Of a DNA stretch of 64,000 bases, positions 7,694 through 15,029 are shown piece after piece (within the stretch, counting starts at the first letter, position 1; every line of letters begins with the position of its first letter). Under the pieces are notes generated by a model. It was not told the origin of the DNA. It ran no database searches and saw only the letters and a program-made list of their open reading frames with translations. This DNA is from UMGS1002 sp964570825. GTDB lineage: Bacteria; Bacillota; Clostridia; Oscillospirales; CAG-272. The translations under genes and the position numbers were made by a program. The DNA is taken from NCBI GenBank assembly GCA_964570825.1, contig CAZMZJ010000006.1, positions 71,926 to 135,925 of the forward strand, written 5' to 3'.

Positions 7694-8707
7694 ATGCCCG
7701 GAATGGGAGGCGGCCACAGCGGTGGCGGCGGAGGAGGAGGCTTCGGCGGAGGCAGAAGCTTTGGCGGCGGCGGAGGCTTTGGCGGCGGAGGAGGCTTCGG
7801 CGGCAGGCCGGGAGGCCCAAGAGGACCAAGAGGATTTTTCTGGGGCCCGGGCTGGGGCTGGGGCGGCTGGGGCTGGGGCGGCTGGGGCTGGGGCCCGAGA
7901 TGGGGCTGCTTCGGCGGACTTTTTCTAATACCTGTAATAATATTTTTATTTATTCTTATAATGATAGGCTCGCTTTTCGCAGCTCCTGACAGCGCAGGAA
8001 TCACGCGCTCCACAAAGCGGCGCGAACCCCTTGACGCATCGTATGTGACAGCCATCGACGAATATTACCACGACGGTCCGGGCGTCATTATGAGCGCGGC
8101 CGATCAGTACAGCCTTGAAAATTCGCTGAAGTCATTTTATCAGAAAACAGGGGTACAGACGTATCTTTATATCGACGACGATCTGAACGGCAACACGAGA
8201 CCGGGGTATGACGATGTCGAAAGCTTTATGTATGAGGAATACGCAGCTCTTTTTGGGAACGACGAGGGACATCTTCTTATACTTTATTTCGAGTATCCCA
8301 ACGGCGAGTACAACACCTGGTATATGTGGGGCAATAACGCCCATAAGGTTATGGACGACGAGGCCTGCACCATACTTCTCGACTATATAGACTATTACTA
8401 CAAGCAGTATAATGTCGGCAGCACGCTCAGATATACGCAGATGTTCACATCATCTTTCGATTCTGCGGCTGAGCGTATTATGGGCGGGCGTACAAGCATT
8501 TTCGAAAATATGTCGGCAGGGACAATAATTCTGCTTGTGCTTGGCATAGCCGGCGTGATAGCGCTGATTGTGTATATTGTAAAGCGTTACAGAGATACAG
8601 ACCCGCGCCGCCGCGGCGGAGGAGACGGTTCCGGTACAGGCGGGGATGGATATATGAGCGAAGAGGACAGGAGAAAAGAAAAGTACAGACGCCGGTATGG
8701 CGGATGA
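7694..8707 (+). CDS. TPM-like membrane protein with Gly/Trp-rich N-terminus
   Basis: A 337-residue protein. Residues 1-75 are almost only Gly with Phe, Trp, Arg and Ser, ending in GWGWGG repeats. A first membrane span follows (IPVIIFLFILIMIGSLF). The extracytoplasmic domain (about residues 115-265) resembles TPM/YgcG (SAADQYSLENSLKSFYQKTG, then a long acidic alpha/beta region). A second span (IILLVLGIAGVIALIVYIV) and a Gly/Arg-rich charged tail complete it. TPM domains occur in membrane or thylakoid repair proteins; the role here is unknown. ATG 7694 is set by GGAGGTG. The gene is monocistronic and ends at a strong terminator. Confidence 0.7.
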   Translation: MPGMGGGHSGGGGGGGFGGGRSFGGGGGFGGGGGFGGRPGGPRGPRGFFWGPGWGWGGWGWGGWGWGPRWGCFGGLFLIPVIIFLFILIMIGSLFAAPDSAGITRSTKRREPLDASYVTAIDEYYHDGPGVIMSAADQYSLENSLKSFYQKTGVQTYLYIDDDLNGNTRPGYDDVESFMYEEYAALFGNDEGHLLILYFEYPNGEYNTWYMWGNNAHKVMDDEACTILLDYIDYYYKQYNVGSTLRYTQMFTSSFDSAAERIMGGRTSIFENMSAGTIILLVLGIAGVIALIVYIVKRYRDTDPRRRGGGDGSGTGGDGYMSEEDRRKEKYRRRYGG

Positions 8708-8711
8708 GAAT

Positions 8712-8750
8712 AAAAAACGGCGTCCGGCCTTTGCGGCCGGGCGCCGTTTT
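8712..8750. terminator. Bidirectional terminator
   Basis: An A-run and T-run (TAAAAAACGGCG ... GCCGTTTTAAT) flank a long GC stem around TTTGC. It ends the TPM-like gene on plus and can end the GH4 gene on minus. Confidence 0.8.
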
Positions 8751-8857
8751 AATATTTTGTGCGGCATGTCTTGATGTTAAAGCTTCAATTCTTTAACACG
8801 TTTCAGAGGAAATCAGCAAATACCTGACGGCATGCTGAAGATGTCCTCGGCAGGATT

Positions 8858-10180
8858 TTATTTATACTCCGGGAGCCAGCCCTTGTGAGCTTCGATGAGG
8901 TCGTCGCAGAGCGAGATTATGTCGTCAATTGACAGCTCGGCTGCGGTGTGCGGCTCGAGCATGGCGGCCTGATAGATGACTTCCTTTTTCTTTGTTACGG
9001 CGGCTTCGATGGTGAGAAGCTGGGTGTTTATGTTCGTCATGTTCATGGCGGCGAGCTGCAGTGGAAGTTTGCCGACATAAGTGGGGCGCACTCCGTATTT
9101 GTCTACAAGGCAGGGAACCTCGACACAGGCGTCGGTCGGCAGATTTGTGATGAGTCCGGTGTTAAGCACGTTTCCGCCGATGCGGTATGGCTTGTCCGTA
9201 ACGACTGCTTCCATGATGTATGAGGCGTACTCGTGGGTGCGTGTATGTGTAACATCGTTTGTCAGATACTTTGCGCGGTCGCTTTCCCAGCGCGTGATCT
9301 GGTCGATGCAGCGGCGCGGATACTCGTCGAGCGGTATGCGGTAACGGCTGATGAGCTCGGGATAACGGTTTTTGATAAATAGGCAGTTATACTCGGCGTT
9401 ATGTTCGCTCGATTCGGTGCAGTAATATCCGAAGCGGCGGATATACTCTAATCTGACAAGATCCTTGAAGCCCTCGGGCGGGTTGTCAAGAATTTCGCAT
9501 GCACGGCGGCGGATTTCCGGATAGAGATCGACACCGTCGGCATCCTCGATTTCAAGCAGCCATGCCATGTGGTTGATACCGGCGATCAGCTCTTTTACCG
9601 GACGTTTCGGCTCCATGCCAAGTTTCTTGAACAAACTGCTTGAGCAGACCTGAACGCTGTGGCAGAGGCCGACGGTCTTGATTCCGGTATATCTCTGCAT
9701 ATATCCCGAGAGGATAGCCATGGGGTTTGTATAGTTCAGGAAAAGAGCGTTCGGGCAGACCTTGGCCATATCCTCGGCAAAGTCCTCGAGCACGGGAATT
9801 GTGCGCAGCGCGCGGAAAATGCCGCCGATGCCGAGCGTGTCGGCGATAGTCTGGCGGAGGCCGTATTTCTTTGGTATTTCGAAGTCGGTGATTGTGCAGG
9901 GATCATAGCCGCCGACCTGAATAGCGTTGACGACGAAATCTGCGCCTCGGAGCGCCTCCTGCCGGTTTTCAACGCCGAGATGCTTGGTTATTTTGGCGCG
10001 TCCCTCGTTTATGTTGCGGTTGAGCGAATCTATCATAATATATGATTCCTCAAGGCGCTTGGCGTCGATATCATAAAGAGAAATTTCGAAGTTCCTCAGA
10101 GCTTCCGTGAGCATCGAGTCGCCGAGCACGTTCTTGGCAAAAATCGTGCTGCCAGCTCCCATAAAAGTTATTTTTCCCAT
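8858..10180 (-). CDS. melA: Glycoside hydrolase family 4, probable alpha-galactosidase (MelA-like)
   Basis: A 440-residue cytosolic NAD- and Mn-dependent glycosidase. It has the GH4 N-terminal dinucleotide fold (GAGSTIFAKNV, residues 8-18). The metal-site Cys-His is in GLCHSVQ (Cys173-His174) and GINHMAW follows at 201-207. The CHS motif is typical of alpha-galactosidases/alpha-glucosidases rather than phospho-glycosidases, but substrate cannot be fixed by eye. The ATG lies 23 nt downstream of the best ribosome site (GAAAGGAAT, 10212-10204), with a small hairpin between them (see findings). It is monocistronic, with its own promoter. Confidence 0.85.
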   Translation of the reverse strand: MGKITFMGAGSTIFAKNVLGDSMLTEALRNFEISLYDIDAKRLEESYIMIDSLNRNINEGRAKITKHLGVENRQEALRGADFVVNAIQVGGYDPCTITDFEIPKKYGLRQTIADTLGIGGIFRALRTIPVLEDFAEDMAKVCPNALFLNYTNPMAILSGYMQRYTGIKTVGLCHSVQVCSSSLFKKLGMEPKRPVKELIAGINHMAWLLEIEDADGVDLYPEIRRRACEILDNPPEGFKDLVRLEYIRRFGYYCTESSEHNAEYNCLFIKNRYPELISRYRIPLDEYPRRCIDQITRWESDRAKYLTNDVTHTRTHEYASYIMEAVVTDKPYRIGGNVLNTGLITNLPTDACVEVPCLVDKYGVRPTYVGKLPLQLAAMNMTNINTQLLTIEAAVTKKKEVIYQAAMLEPHTAAELSIDDIISLCDDLIEAHKGWLPEYK

Positions 10181-10229
10181 TTTATTTTTCGCGGCACAGC
10201 CGCATTCCTTTCAAGTATTATCCTGTCAA

Positions 10230-10258
10230 AGTATAATATATTTTTCAACTTAAGTCAA
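10230..10258 (-). promoter_or_regulatory. Promoter of the GH4 gene
   Basis: On the minus strand TTGACT (10258-10253), a 17-bp spacer and TATACT (10235-10230). The remaining intergenic DNA up to 10452 is AT-rich and shows nothing else I can name. Confidence 0.75.
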
Positions 10259-10451
10259 TATAATAAATACCAATTTTTATTCTAATATTTAAAATCCAAA
10301 GTAACATTTCCGATAAATCGGCAAAATACCGCCCGAATTAAATTTCGTTTTTTTTAAGGGCTTAAAAATTGAGAAGAAATTCAAAAATTCTATTGCATTT
10401 TTACTGCAATTAGGTTACCATATATAAAAATGCCTGCGGGAGGTCGTGTTT

Positions 10452-11324
10452 GTGTTCGGATATGTGCGGGCATATGTGCCCGAGCTGAAAATGCGTGAAT
10501 ATGAATATTACCGTGCCGTGTACTGCGGCCTTTGCAGGGCAAACGGACGGGCGACAGGCTGTATGTCGCGTTTTTCTCTCAGCTATGATTTTGTGTTTCT
10601 CGCGCTTGTCCGGATCGCGCTGAGCGGGATTACTCCTAAGTTCCGGTACCGCCGCTGCGCTGCGCATCCGGCAAAAAAGCGCAATGAAATGCTTCCGAAC
10701 ACAGAGCTTGAATACTGCGCGCGTGCAGGTGCGTTGCTGACATATCACAAGCTGCGCGACGACCTTAATGACGAGTTTGGAAGGCGCAGACTGAGAGCGA
10801 GGGCGGGACTTGTTTTTGCACGCGGGATGAGGCGTCGTGCTTCTAAGGATCTGCCGGGACTTGAGGAAAAAATCAAGTCCGGGCTTAACAGGCTTGCAGA
10901 ACTCGAAAAGTCCGGCGTTGCGTCGGTGGATATTCCGGCTGAGGTTTTCGGGAACATCACGTCAGACATTCTTTCGTACGGGCTGGAAGACAAAAAGAAA
11001 ACAGTGGCGAAGCAGATAGGGTATCACGTCGGGAAGTGGATTTACATTGCAGACGCTCTCGACGATTACCCGGAAGACGTTGCGCGGGGACGCTACAACC
11101 CTTTTGCAAAGCTCTGGAACGGCGGAATTCCGGACGAGAGCAGAGAGGGAATCAGGGCTGCGCTGACACACGAGCTGATTAACGCCGGACTTGGTTTTGA
11201 CCTCATAGATTACGGGAACAGCGATACGCTGCGCGGCGTCATATCAAACATTATATATTGCGGGATGCCGCGCCGGATTGACGACATAATGCAAAAAGGC
11301 GGCAAGATACAAAAGAAAGGTTAA
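10452..11324 (+). CDS. DUF5685 family protein
   Basis: A 290-residue cytosolic, mainly helical protein of the clostridial DUF5685 type. The conserved start MFGYVRAYVPEL is followed by a Cys-x2-Cys within YCGLCRA. The histidine- and aspartate-rich later half includes LRDDLNDEFGRRR and IYIADALDDYPED, reminiscent of isoprenoid-synthase-like helical bundles. Function is unknown. GTG 10452 is preferred over the GTG at 10446: GGGAGG ends 8 bases before the former and only 2 before the latter, and relatives begin MFGYV. It is followed after 17 bp by a DnaJ-domain gene, a common pairing. Confidence 0.75.
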   Translation: MFGYVRAYVPELKMREYEYYRAVYCGLCRANGRATGCMSRFSLSYDFVFLALVRIALSGITPKFRYRRCAAHPAKKRNEMLPNTELEYCARAGALLTYHKLRDDLNDEFGRRRLRARAGLVFARGMRRRASKDLPGLEEKIKSGLNRLAELEKSGVASVDIPAEVFGNITSDILSYGLEDKKKTVAKQIGYHVGKWIYIADALDDYPEDVARGRYNPFAKLWNGGIPDESREGIRAALTHELINAGLGFDLIDYGNSDTLRGVISNIIYCGMPRRIDDIMQKGGKIQKKG

Positions 11325-11341
11325 AGCGGAAAAAGATATAT

Positions 11342-11959
11342 ATGAATGATCCATATAAGGTGCTCGGCGTCTCGCGCGACGCAAGCGACGAAGATATAAA
11401 GCGCGCCTATCGGGAGCTGGCGAAAAAATATCATCCCGACAAGTACAAGGATTCGGATTTGTCTGACCTTGCGAATGAGAAAATGAAGGAAATAAACGCC
11501 GCCTATGATCAGATTCAAAAAGAGCGCGCGGCGGGCGGCGGCAGCGGATCGGACGGCGGCGACTATTCCTTTGGAACATATACCGGCAGCAACGAGCTAT
11601 ACGCGCGTGTGCGCCGCTGCATCAATACGGGATATACGGAAGAGGCAGACAGACTGCTCCGCACCGTGCCCGAAGCCGACCGCGATGCGGAGTGGAATTT
11701 TCTATTCGGCTGCGTTGAGGTCAGAATGGGGCATTATGTCGACGCGCAGCGGTATTTCGACCGTGCCTGCAACATGGATCCCTATAATATGGAATACAGA
11801 ACGGCGCGCGACCAGCTGAACCGTCAGGCTAACGGTTACGGAGGCGGCTATACAACATACGAGCCACGCACCTGCTCCGGCTGCGACATCTGCACGGGGC
11901 TCATGTGTGCCGACTGCTGCTGCGAGTGCATGGGCGGCGACCTGATTCGCTGCTGCTAA
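11342..11959 (+). CDS. DnaJ-domain protein with cysteine-rich tail
   Basis: A 205-residue protein. The N-terminal J domain (residues 3-63) has HPD at 31-33, able to stimulate a DnaK ATPase. A Gly/Ser linker follows, then a TPR-like helical region around residues 80-155 (CINTGYTEEADRLL ... YFDRACNMDPYNMEY). The last 30 residues are dense in cysteine (CSGCDICTG, CADCCCECMGG, RCC), probably binding metal. It lacks the zinc-finger and client domains of DnaJ proper, so it is a specialised co-chaperone. Cotranscribed with the DUF5685 gene. Confidence 0.8.
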   Translation: MNDPYKVLGVSRDASDEDIKRAYRELAKKYHPDKYKDSDLSDLANEKMKEINAAYDQIQKERAAGGGSGSDGGDYSFGTYTGSNELYARVRRCINTGYTEEADRLLRTVPEADRDAEWNFLFGCVEVRMGHYVDAQRYFDRACNMDPYNMEYRTARDQLNRQANGYGGGYTTYEPRTCSGCDICTGLMCADCCCECMGGDLIRCC

Positions 11960-12125
11960 GTAAAGGAAGCAAAAATAATTCGGAAGATTTTTTGAGAACC
12001 CTCCCAAAATCCTGCAAAAGCAAAAGACGTCTGATATTGTTGACCGCTTTTGGCAAGGTCAAGAAGCAGTATGATTACGCGCGTCACAAAAGAAACATAC
12101 TAAAACGGAAGGAGAAAGAACTCGC

Positions 12126-12659
12126 ATGTCCGGCGGTATAAAAAAAAGCACAAAGCGACTGACCTTGTGCGCTGTCATGGTAGCCCTCGGAGTAGTCATT
12201 CTTTCGCTCGGCTCGCTTATCGAGGTGCTTGACCTGACGACATCTGCTTTCGCGGCAATGCTTGTGGTTTTAATTGTGATTGAGGTCGGCGGTTTCTGGC
12301 CGTGGCTCGTATATGCCGCGACGGGGCTTTTAGCTTTGCTTCTGCCGCTGAAGCTTGCGGCGGCGTTTTATCTTCTGTTCACAGGATATTACCCGATAAT
12401 AAAAGAGAAAATCGAGAAGCTGGGAAGCAGGGTGCTGCAGTGGGCGATAAAGCTCGCTATACTGAACGCCGCGCTGACTTTGGCAATTCTGGCTGGTAAA
12501 TATATATTTACGGCCGCAGACACTGAGTTTGATTTCACATGGATGCTGTATCCGGTCGGCAATGCCGCGTTCGTGCTGTTTGACGTCGCGCTGACAAGGC
12601 TGATCTCGCTCTATATCTTCAAATGGAGAAAGAAACTCAGAATCACGGATTTGAAATAG
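12126..12659 (+). CDS. Small integral membrane protein, unknown family
   Basis: A 177-residue protein with about four to five membrane spans (LCAVMVALGVVILSLGS, FAAMLVVLIVIEVGGFW, LVYAATGLLALLLPLKLA, later ILNAALTLAILAG and AAFVLFDVALTRLISL). The basic N-terminus (SGGIKKSTKR) and topology recall small ECF-S-type or uncharacterised clostridial membrane proteins. No catalytic motif is seen. A clear GGAGAAAG site precedes ATG 12126. The 166 bp before it hold no clear gene. Confidence 0.65.
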   Translation: MSGGIKKSTKRLTLCAVMVALGVVILSLGSLIEVLDLTTSAFAAMLVVLIVIEVGGFWPWLVYAATGLLALLLPLKLAAAFYLLFTGYYPIIKEKIEKLGSRVLQWAIKLAILNAALTLAILAGKYIFTAADTEFDFTWMLYPVGNAAFVLFDVALTRLISLYIFKWRKKLRITDLK

Positions 12660-12680
12660 CGGTTCAATCTTTTGTAAATC

Positions 12681-12713
12681 AAAAGGGGGGAAAACTGATG
12701 TTTTCTCCCCTTT
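12681..12713. terminator. Bidirectional terminator between convergent genes
   Basis: AAAAGGGGGGAAAAC-TGAT-GTTTTCTCCCCTTT forms a long stem with A and T runs on both sides. It lies between the stops of the membrane protein and EIIC. Confidence 0.75.
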
Positions 12714-12737
12714 GCGCGTTTACATATAATGCGTGTT

Positions 12738-13778
12738 TTATTGCAATTTCATATCCCCGGGTTTAATCCATTTGATTTTGCGGAGAAGCTCGCAGATAGC
12801 GACAGACAGCAGCGCAGGGAGTACGAAGCAGATAAGTATTAGAGCAATCCAGTCTATTGCGGTGACCGAGTCGGGGTAGGTGCCGCCGAACCAGCCGAGA
12901 ATAATGCCGATGGGACCGAGCAGGCCGCAGGTGCCCATTCCGGAGTTGATCGCCTCGCCGTACATTCTGAAATTGAATACGACGGTGGCGAGAGGCCCGG
13001 TTATAAGCGAGGCGATTGTGGGCGGCAGCCAGATGAGAGGATTTTTAACTATGTTCGGCATCTGAAGCATGCTGGTGCCGAGCCCTTGAGAGAGCAAGCC
13101 GCCCCAGCCGTTTTCACGGAAGCTCATTGTAGCGAATCCGACCATCTGTGCGCAGCAGCCCGCGACAGCGGCGCCGCCTGCGAGAGCAAGGCCGGGGTCT
13201 CCGTTGGCTCCGGTAAGCAGGAGTGCCGCGCAGATAGCCGCGCTGCTGATAGGAAGCGTCAGCGCCATTCCGATGACGACCGAGACTATCATGCCCATGA
13301 CAAACGGCTGGCAGGTCATCGCCCACGAGATGAACTTGCCTATATAGCCGACGGCCGTGCCGATATAGGGAGCGATGAGAATCGAGAGCGCGCCGCCGGT
13401 AAATACGGTTACAAATGGTGTGACGATAATGTCAACCTTTGTTTTCTTTGAAACGAGCATGCCGATTTCGGCGGCGGCAATAGCTATGAAAAGCACCGCC
13501 AAGGGGCCTCCGGCGCCGCCCTTGGCGTTAGCGGCATATCCGACTGCCGCGGAGGAGTAGATAACAAGGGGATGGGCTTTAAGAGCGTATGCAATGGCTA
13601 CCGCCATAGCAGGTCCGGCTACCGCCTTTGCAAAGCCGCCTATGTCCTTAAAGAAAGAAAAGCCGGGGATAAGACCGATTGCGGAAAAGATTGCTCCGAT
13701 AAGAAGCGACGCGAAGAGGCCGTGCGCCATGGCGCCCATGGCGTCGATGAAGTAACGTTTCATGAGTTTTTTGAACAT
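12738..13778 (-). CDS. PTS EIIC-like membrane transporter (PTS_EIIC_2 type)
   Basis: A 346-residue polytopic membrane protein with about eight to ten Gly/Ala-rich spans. Conserved features of the PF13303-type EIIC family are visible: a starting amphipathic segment KKLMKRYFIDAMGAMA, LPISSAAICAALLL, and FNFRMYGEAINSGMGTCGLLGP. No EIIB, EIIA or HPr gene is nearby, so it may be an orphan permease or use components coded elsewhere. AAGGAG sits 9 bases before the ATG. It lies 39 bp downstream of the Mrp gene in the same direction and is probably cotranscribed with it. Confidence 0.8.
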   Translation of the reverse strand: MFKKLMKRYFIDAMGAMAHGLFASLLIGAIFSAIGLIPGFSFFKDIGGFAKAVAGPAMAVAIAYALKAHPLVIYSSAAVGYAANAKGGAGGPLAVLFIAIAAAEIGMLVSKKTKVDIIVTPFVTVFTGGALSILIAPYIGTAVGYIGKFISWAMTCQPFVMGMIVSVVIGMALTLPISSAAICAALLLTGANGDPGLALAGGAAVAGCCAQMVGFATMSFRENGWGGLLSQGLGTSMLQMPNIVKNPLIWLPPTIASLITGPLATVVFNFRMYGEAINSGMGTCGLLGPIGIILGWFGGTYPDSVTAIDWIALILICFVLPALLSVAICELLRKIKWIKPGDMKLQ

Positions 13779-13817
13779 AGCGGTTTTCTCCTTGACAGTT
13801 AAATGTTGAAAATAAAA

Positions 13818-14669
13818 TTATTCCTCTTTGGTCTTAAGAAGGATCTGCTTTAGAATTTTTTCGCGGGCGCCGGGGAGGAGGTTCTCCCGTATTTGTTCTA
13901 TTTCTCCTTTGTCGCACAGCGACGCCACCTCGGGGTCGAGCGGGATCCGTCCGAGCAGCTCCACGCCGTACTCATTGGCGGTTTCGGCGACACGGCTTTT
14001 GCCGAAAACAGCTATTTCGCGTCCGCAGTCCGGACATTTGACATAACTCATGTTTTCGACTATTCCGAGCACCGGAATGTTCATCTGCTTGGCCATGTTG
14101 AGCGCTTTTTCGACTATCATTGAAACAAGCTCCTGAGGGCTTGTGACAATGACTATCCCGTCAAGCGGGATGCCTTGGAATATTGTCAGCGGCACGTCTC
14201 CTGTTCCGGGTGGGCAGTCTATGAAAAGGAAATCAATGTCATGCCATACGACGTCCGACCAGAACTGTCTGACAGTGCCTGCGATTACCGGACCGCGCCA
14301 TATGACCGGCCGCTTTATGTCATTCAGCAGCAGATTGACCGACATGACGTCGATACCGCCCTTCGTCTTTGGAGGAAAAATGCCTCTGTCGTCGTAATCG
14401 ACGTCGGCGGACAGCCCGAACGCTTTGGGAATCGAGGGGCCGGTGATGTCGGCGTCCATGATGCCGACTTTATAGCCGCTGCGCTTGAAGTCCACTGCCA
14501 GCGCCGAGGTTACAAGCGATTTCCCGACGCCGCCCTTGCCGCTGACCACCGCGACAGTGTGGCGGACCGAGCTTAGCGGGTTTAGGGGGAAAAACTGACG
14601 GTCTTTTTTGTTTGCGGACGGGCATGAGCTGCCGCAGCTTGAACAGTTGTGGGAACATTCTTCTGACAT
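13818..14669 (-). CDS. mrp: Mrp/NBP35-family Fe-S cluster carrier P-loop ATPase
   Basis: A 283-residue cytosolic protein that assembles or carries [4Fe-4S] clusters. The N-terminal tail has CSHNCSSCGSSC. The deviant Walker A is SGKGGVGKS, followed by MDADITGPS and FIDCPPGTGD (Walker B-like). The conserved C-terminal CxxC is present (VKCPDCG). The start at 14669 (MSEEC...) is chosen because orthologues begin there. AAAGGTAAAGG lies 12-14 bases upstream and the 12 extra upstream codons cover that site. A promoter about 180 bp upstream leaves a long leader. Confidence 0.9.
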   Translation of the reverse strand: MSEECSHNCSSCGSSCPSANKKDRQFFPLNPLSSVRHTVAVVSGKGGVGKSLVTSALAVDFKRSGYKVGIMDADITGPSIPKAFGLSADVDYDDRGIFPPKTKGGIDVMSVNLLLNDIKRPVIWRGPVIAGTVRQFWSDVVWHDIDFLFIDCPPGTGDVPLTIFQGIPLDGIVIVTSPQELVSMIVEKALNMAKQMNIPVLGIVENMSYVKCPDCGREIAVFGKSRVAETANEYGVELLGRIPLDPEVASLCDKGEIEQIRENLLPGAREKILKQILLKTKEE

Positions 14670-14849
14670 ACTGAAAATAATACCTTTACCTTTCGAATAT
14701 TGCAAGTCCGCGCCGGCATATTTGTGACGCGGCGGAAATTCCGCCGTCTTTTACGGTACGGCGTCGGTTCAGGCTCTGCAGGATCCGAGCTGACCCGCAT
14801 GGAAAAATATCTTTAAGACCCTGACCGGCTGCTGAAATAAATTGCTCAT
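14670..14849 (-). other. Long untranslated leader of mrp with stem-loop
   Basis: The promoter at 14850-14878 would start transcription near 14843, leaving about 175 nt before the ATG. The leader contains the dyad GGCGGAAnTTCCGCC (around 14731-14745). It matches no riboswitch class I can identify. A short leader frame beginning at 14800 runs into mrp without a ribosome site. Confidence 0.4.
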
Positions 14850-14878
14850 ATTATACACCTGTCAATTAAATTTGGCAA
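14850..14878 (-). promoter_or_regulatory. Promoter of mrp
   Basis: On the minus strand TTGCCA (14878-14873), a 17-bp spacer and TATAAT (14855-14850). Confidence 0.7.
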
Positions 14879-14967
14879 GTGTAAAGTTCAAATATCTCGG
14901 AAATGCACAATTATTATGCCCGGGCGTCCGAAGAAATGTAAATAATTCCGAAAATTCGGCGCCGCTC

Positions 14968-14996
14968 TTGAAATAATCGGGAAAAAAGGATATACT
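14968..14996 (+). promoter_or_regulatory. Promoter of gpmI
   Basis: TTGAAA (14968-14973), a 17-bp spacer and TATACT (14991-14996), about 34 bases before the gpmI start. The DNA between the two divergent promoters (14879-14967) shows no gene. Confidence 0.7.
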
Positions 14997-15029
14997 AATA
15001 TTTTGGAATGTAATAAAAAAGGAGTTTTT

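Noticed and set aside
7630..8055. Proline-rich minus-strand frame
   Set aside because: Mirror image of the Gly-rich coding repeat of the TPM-like gene.
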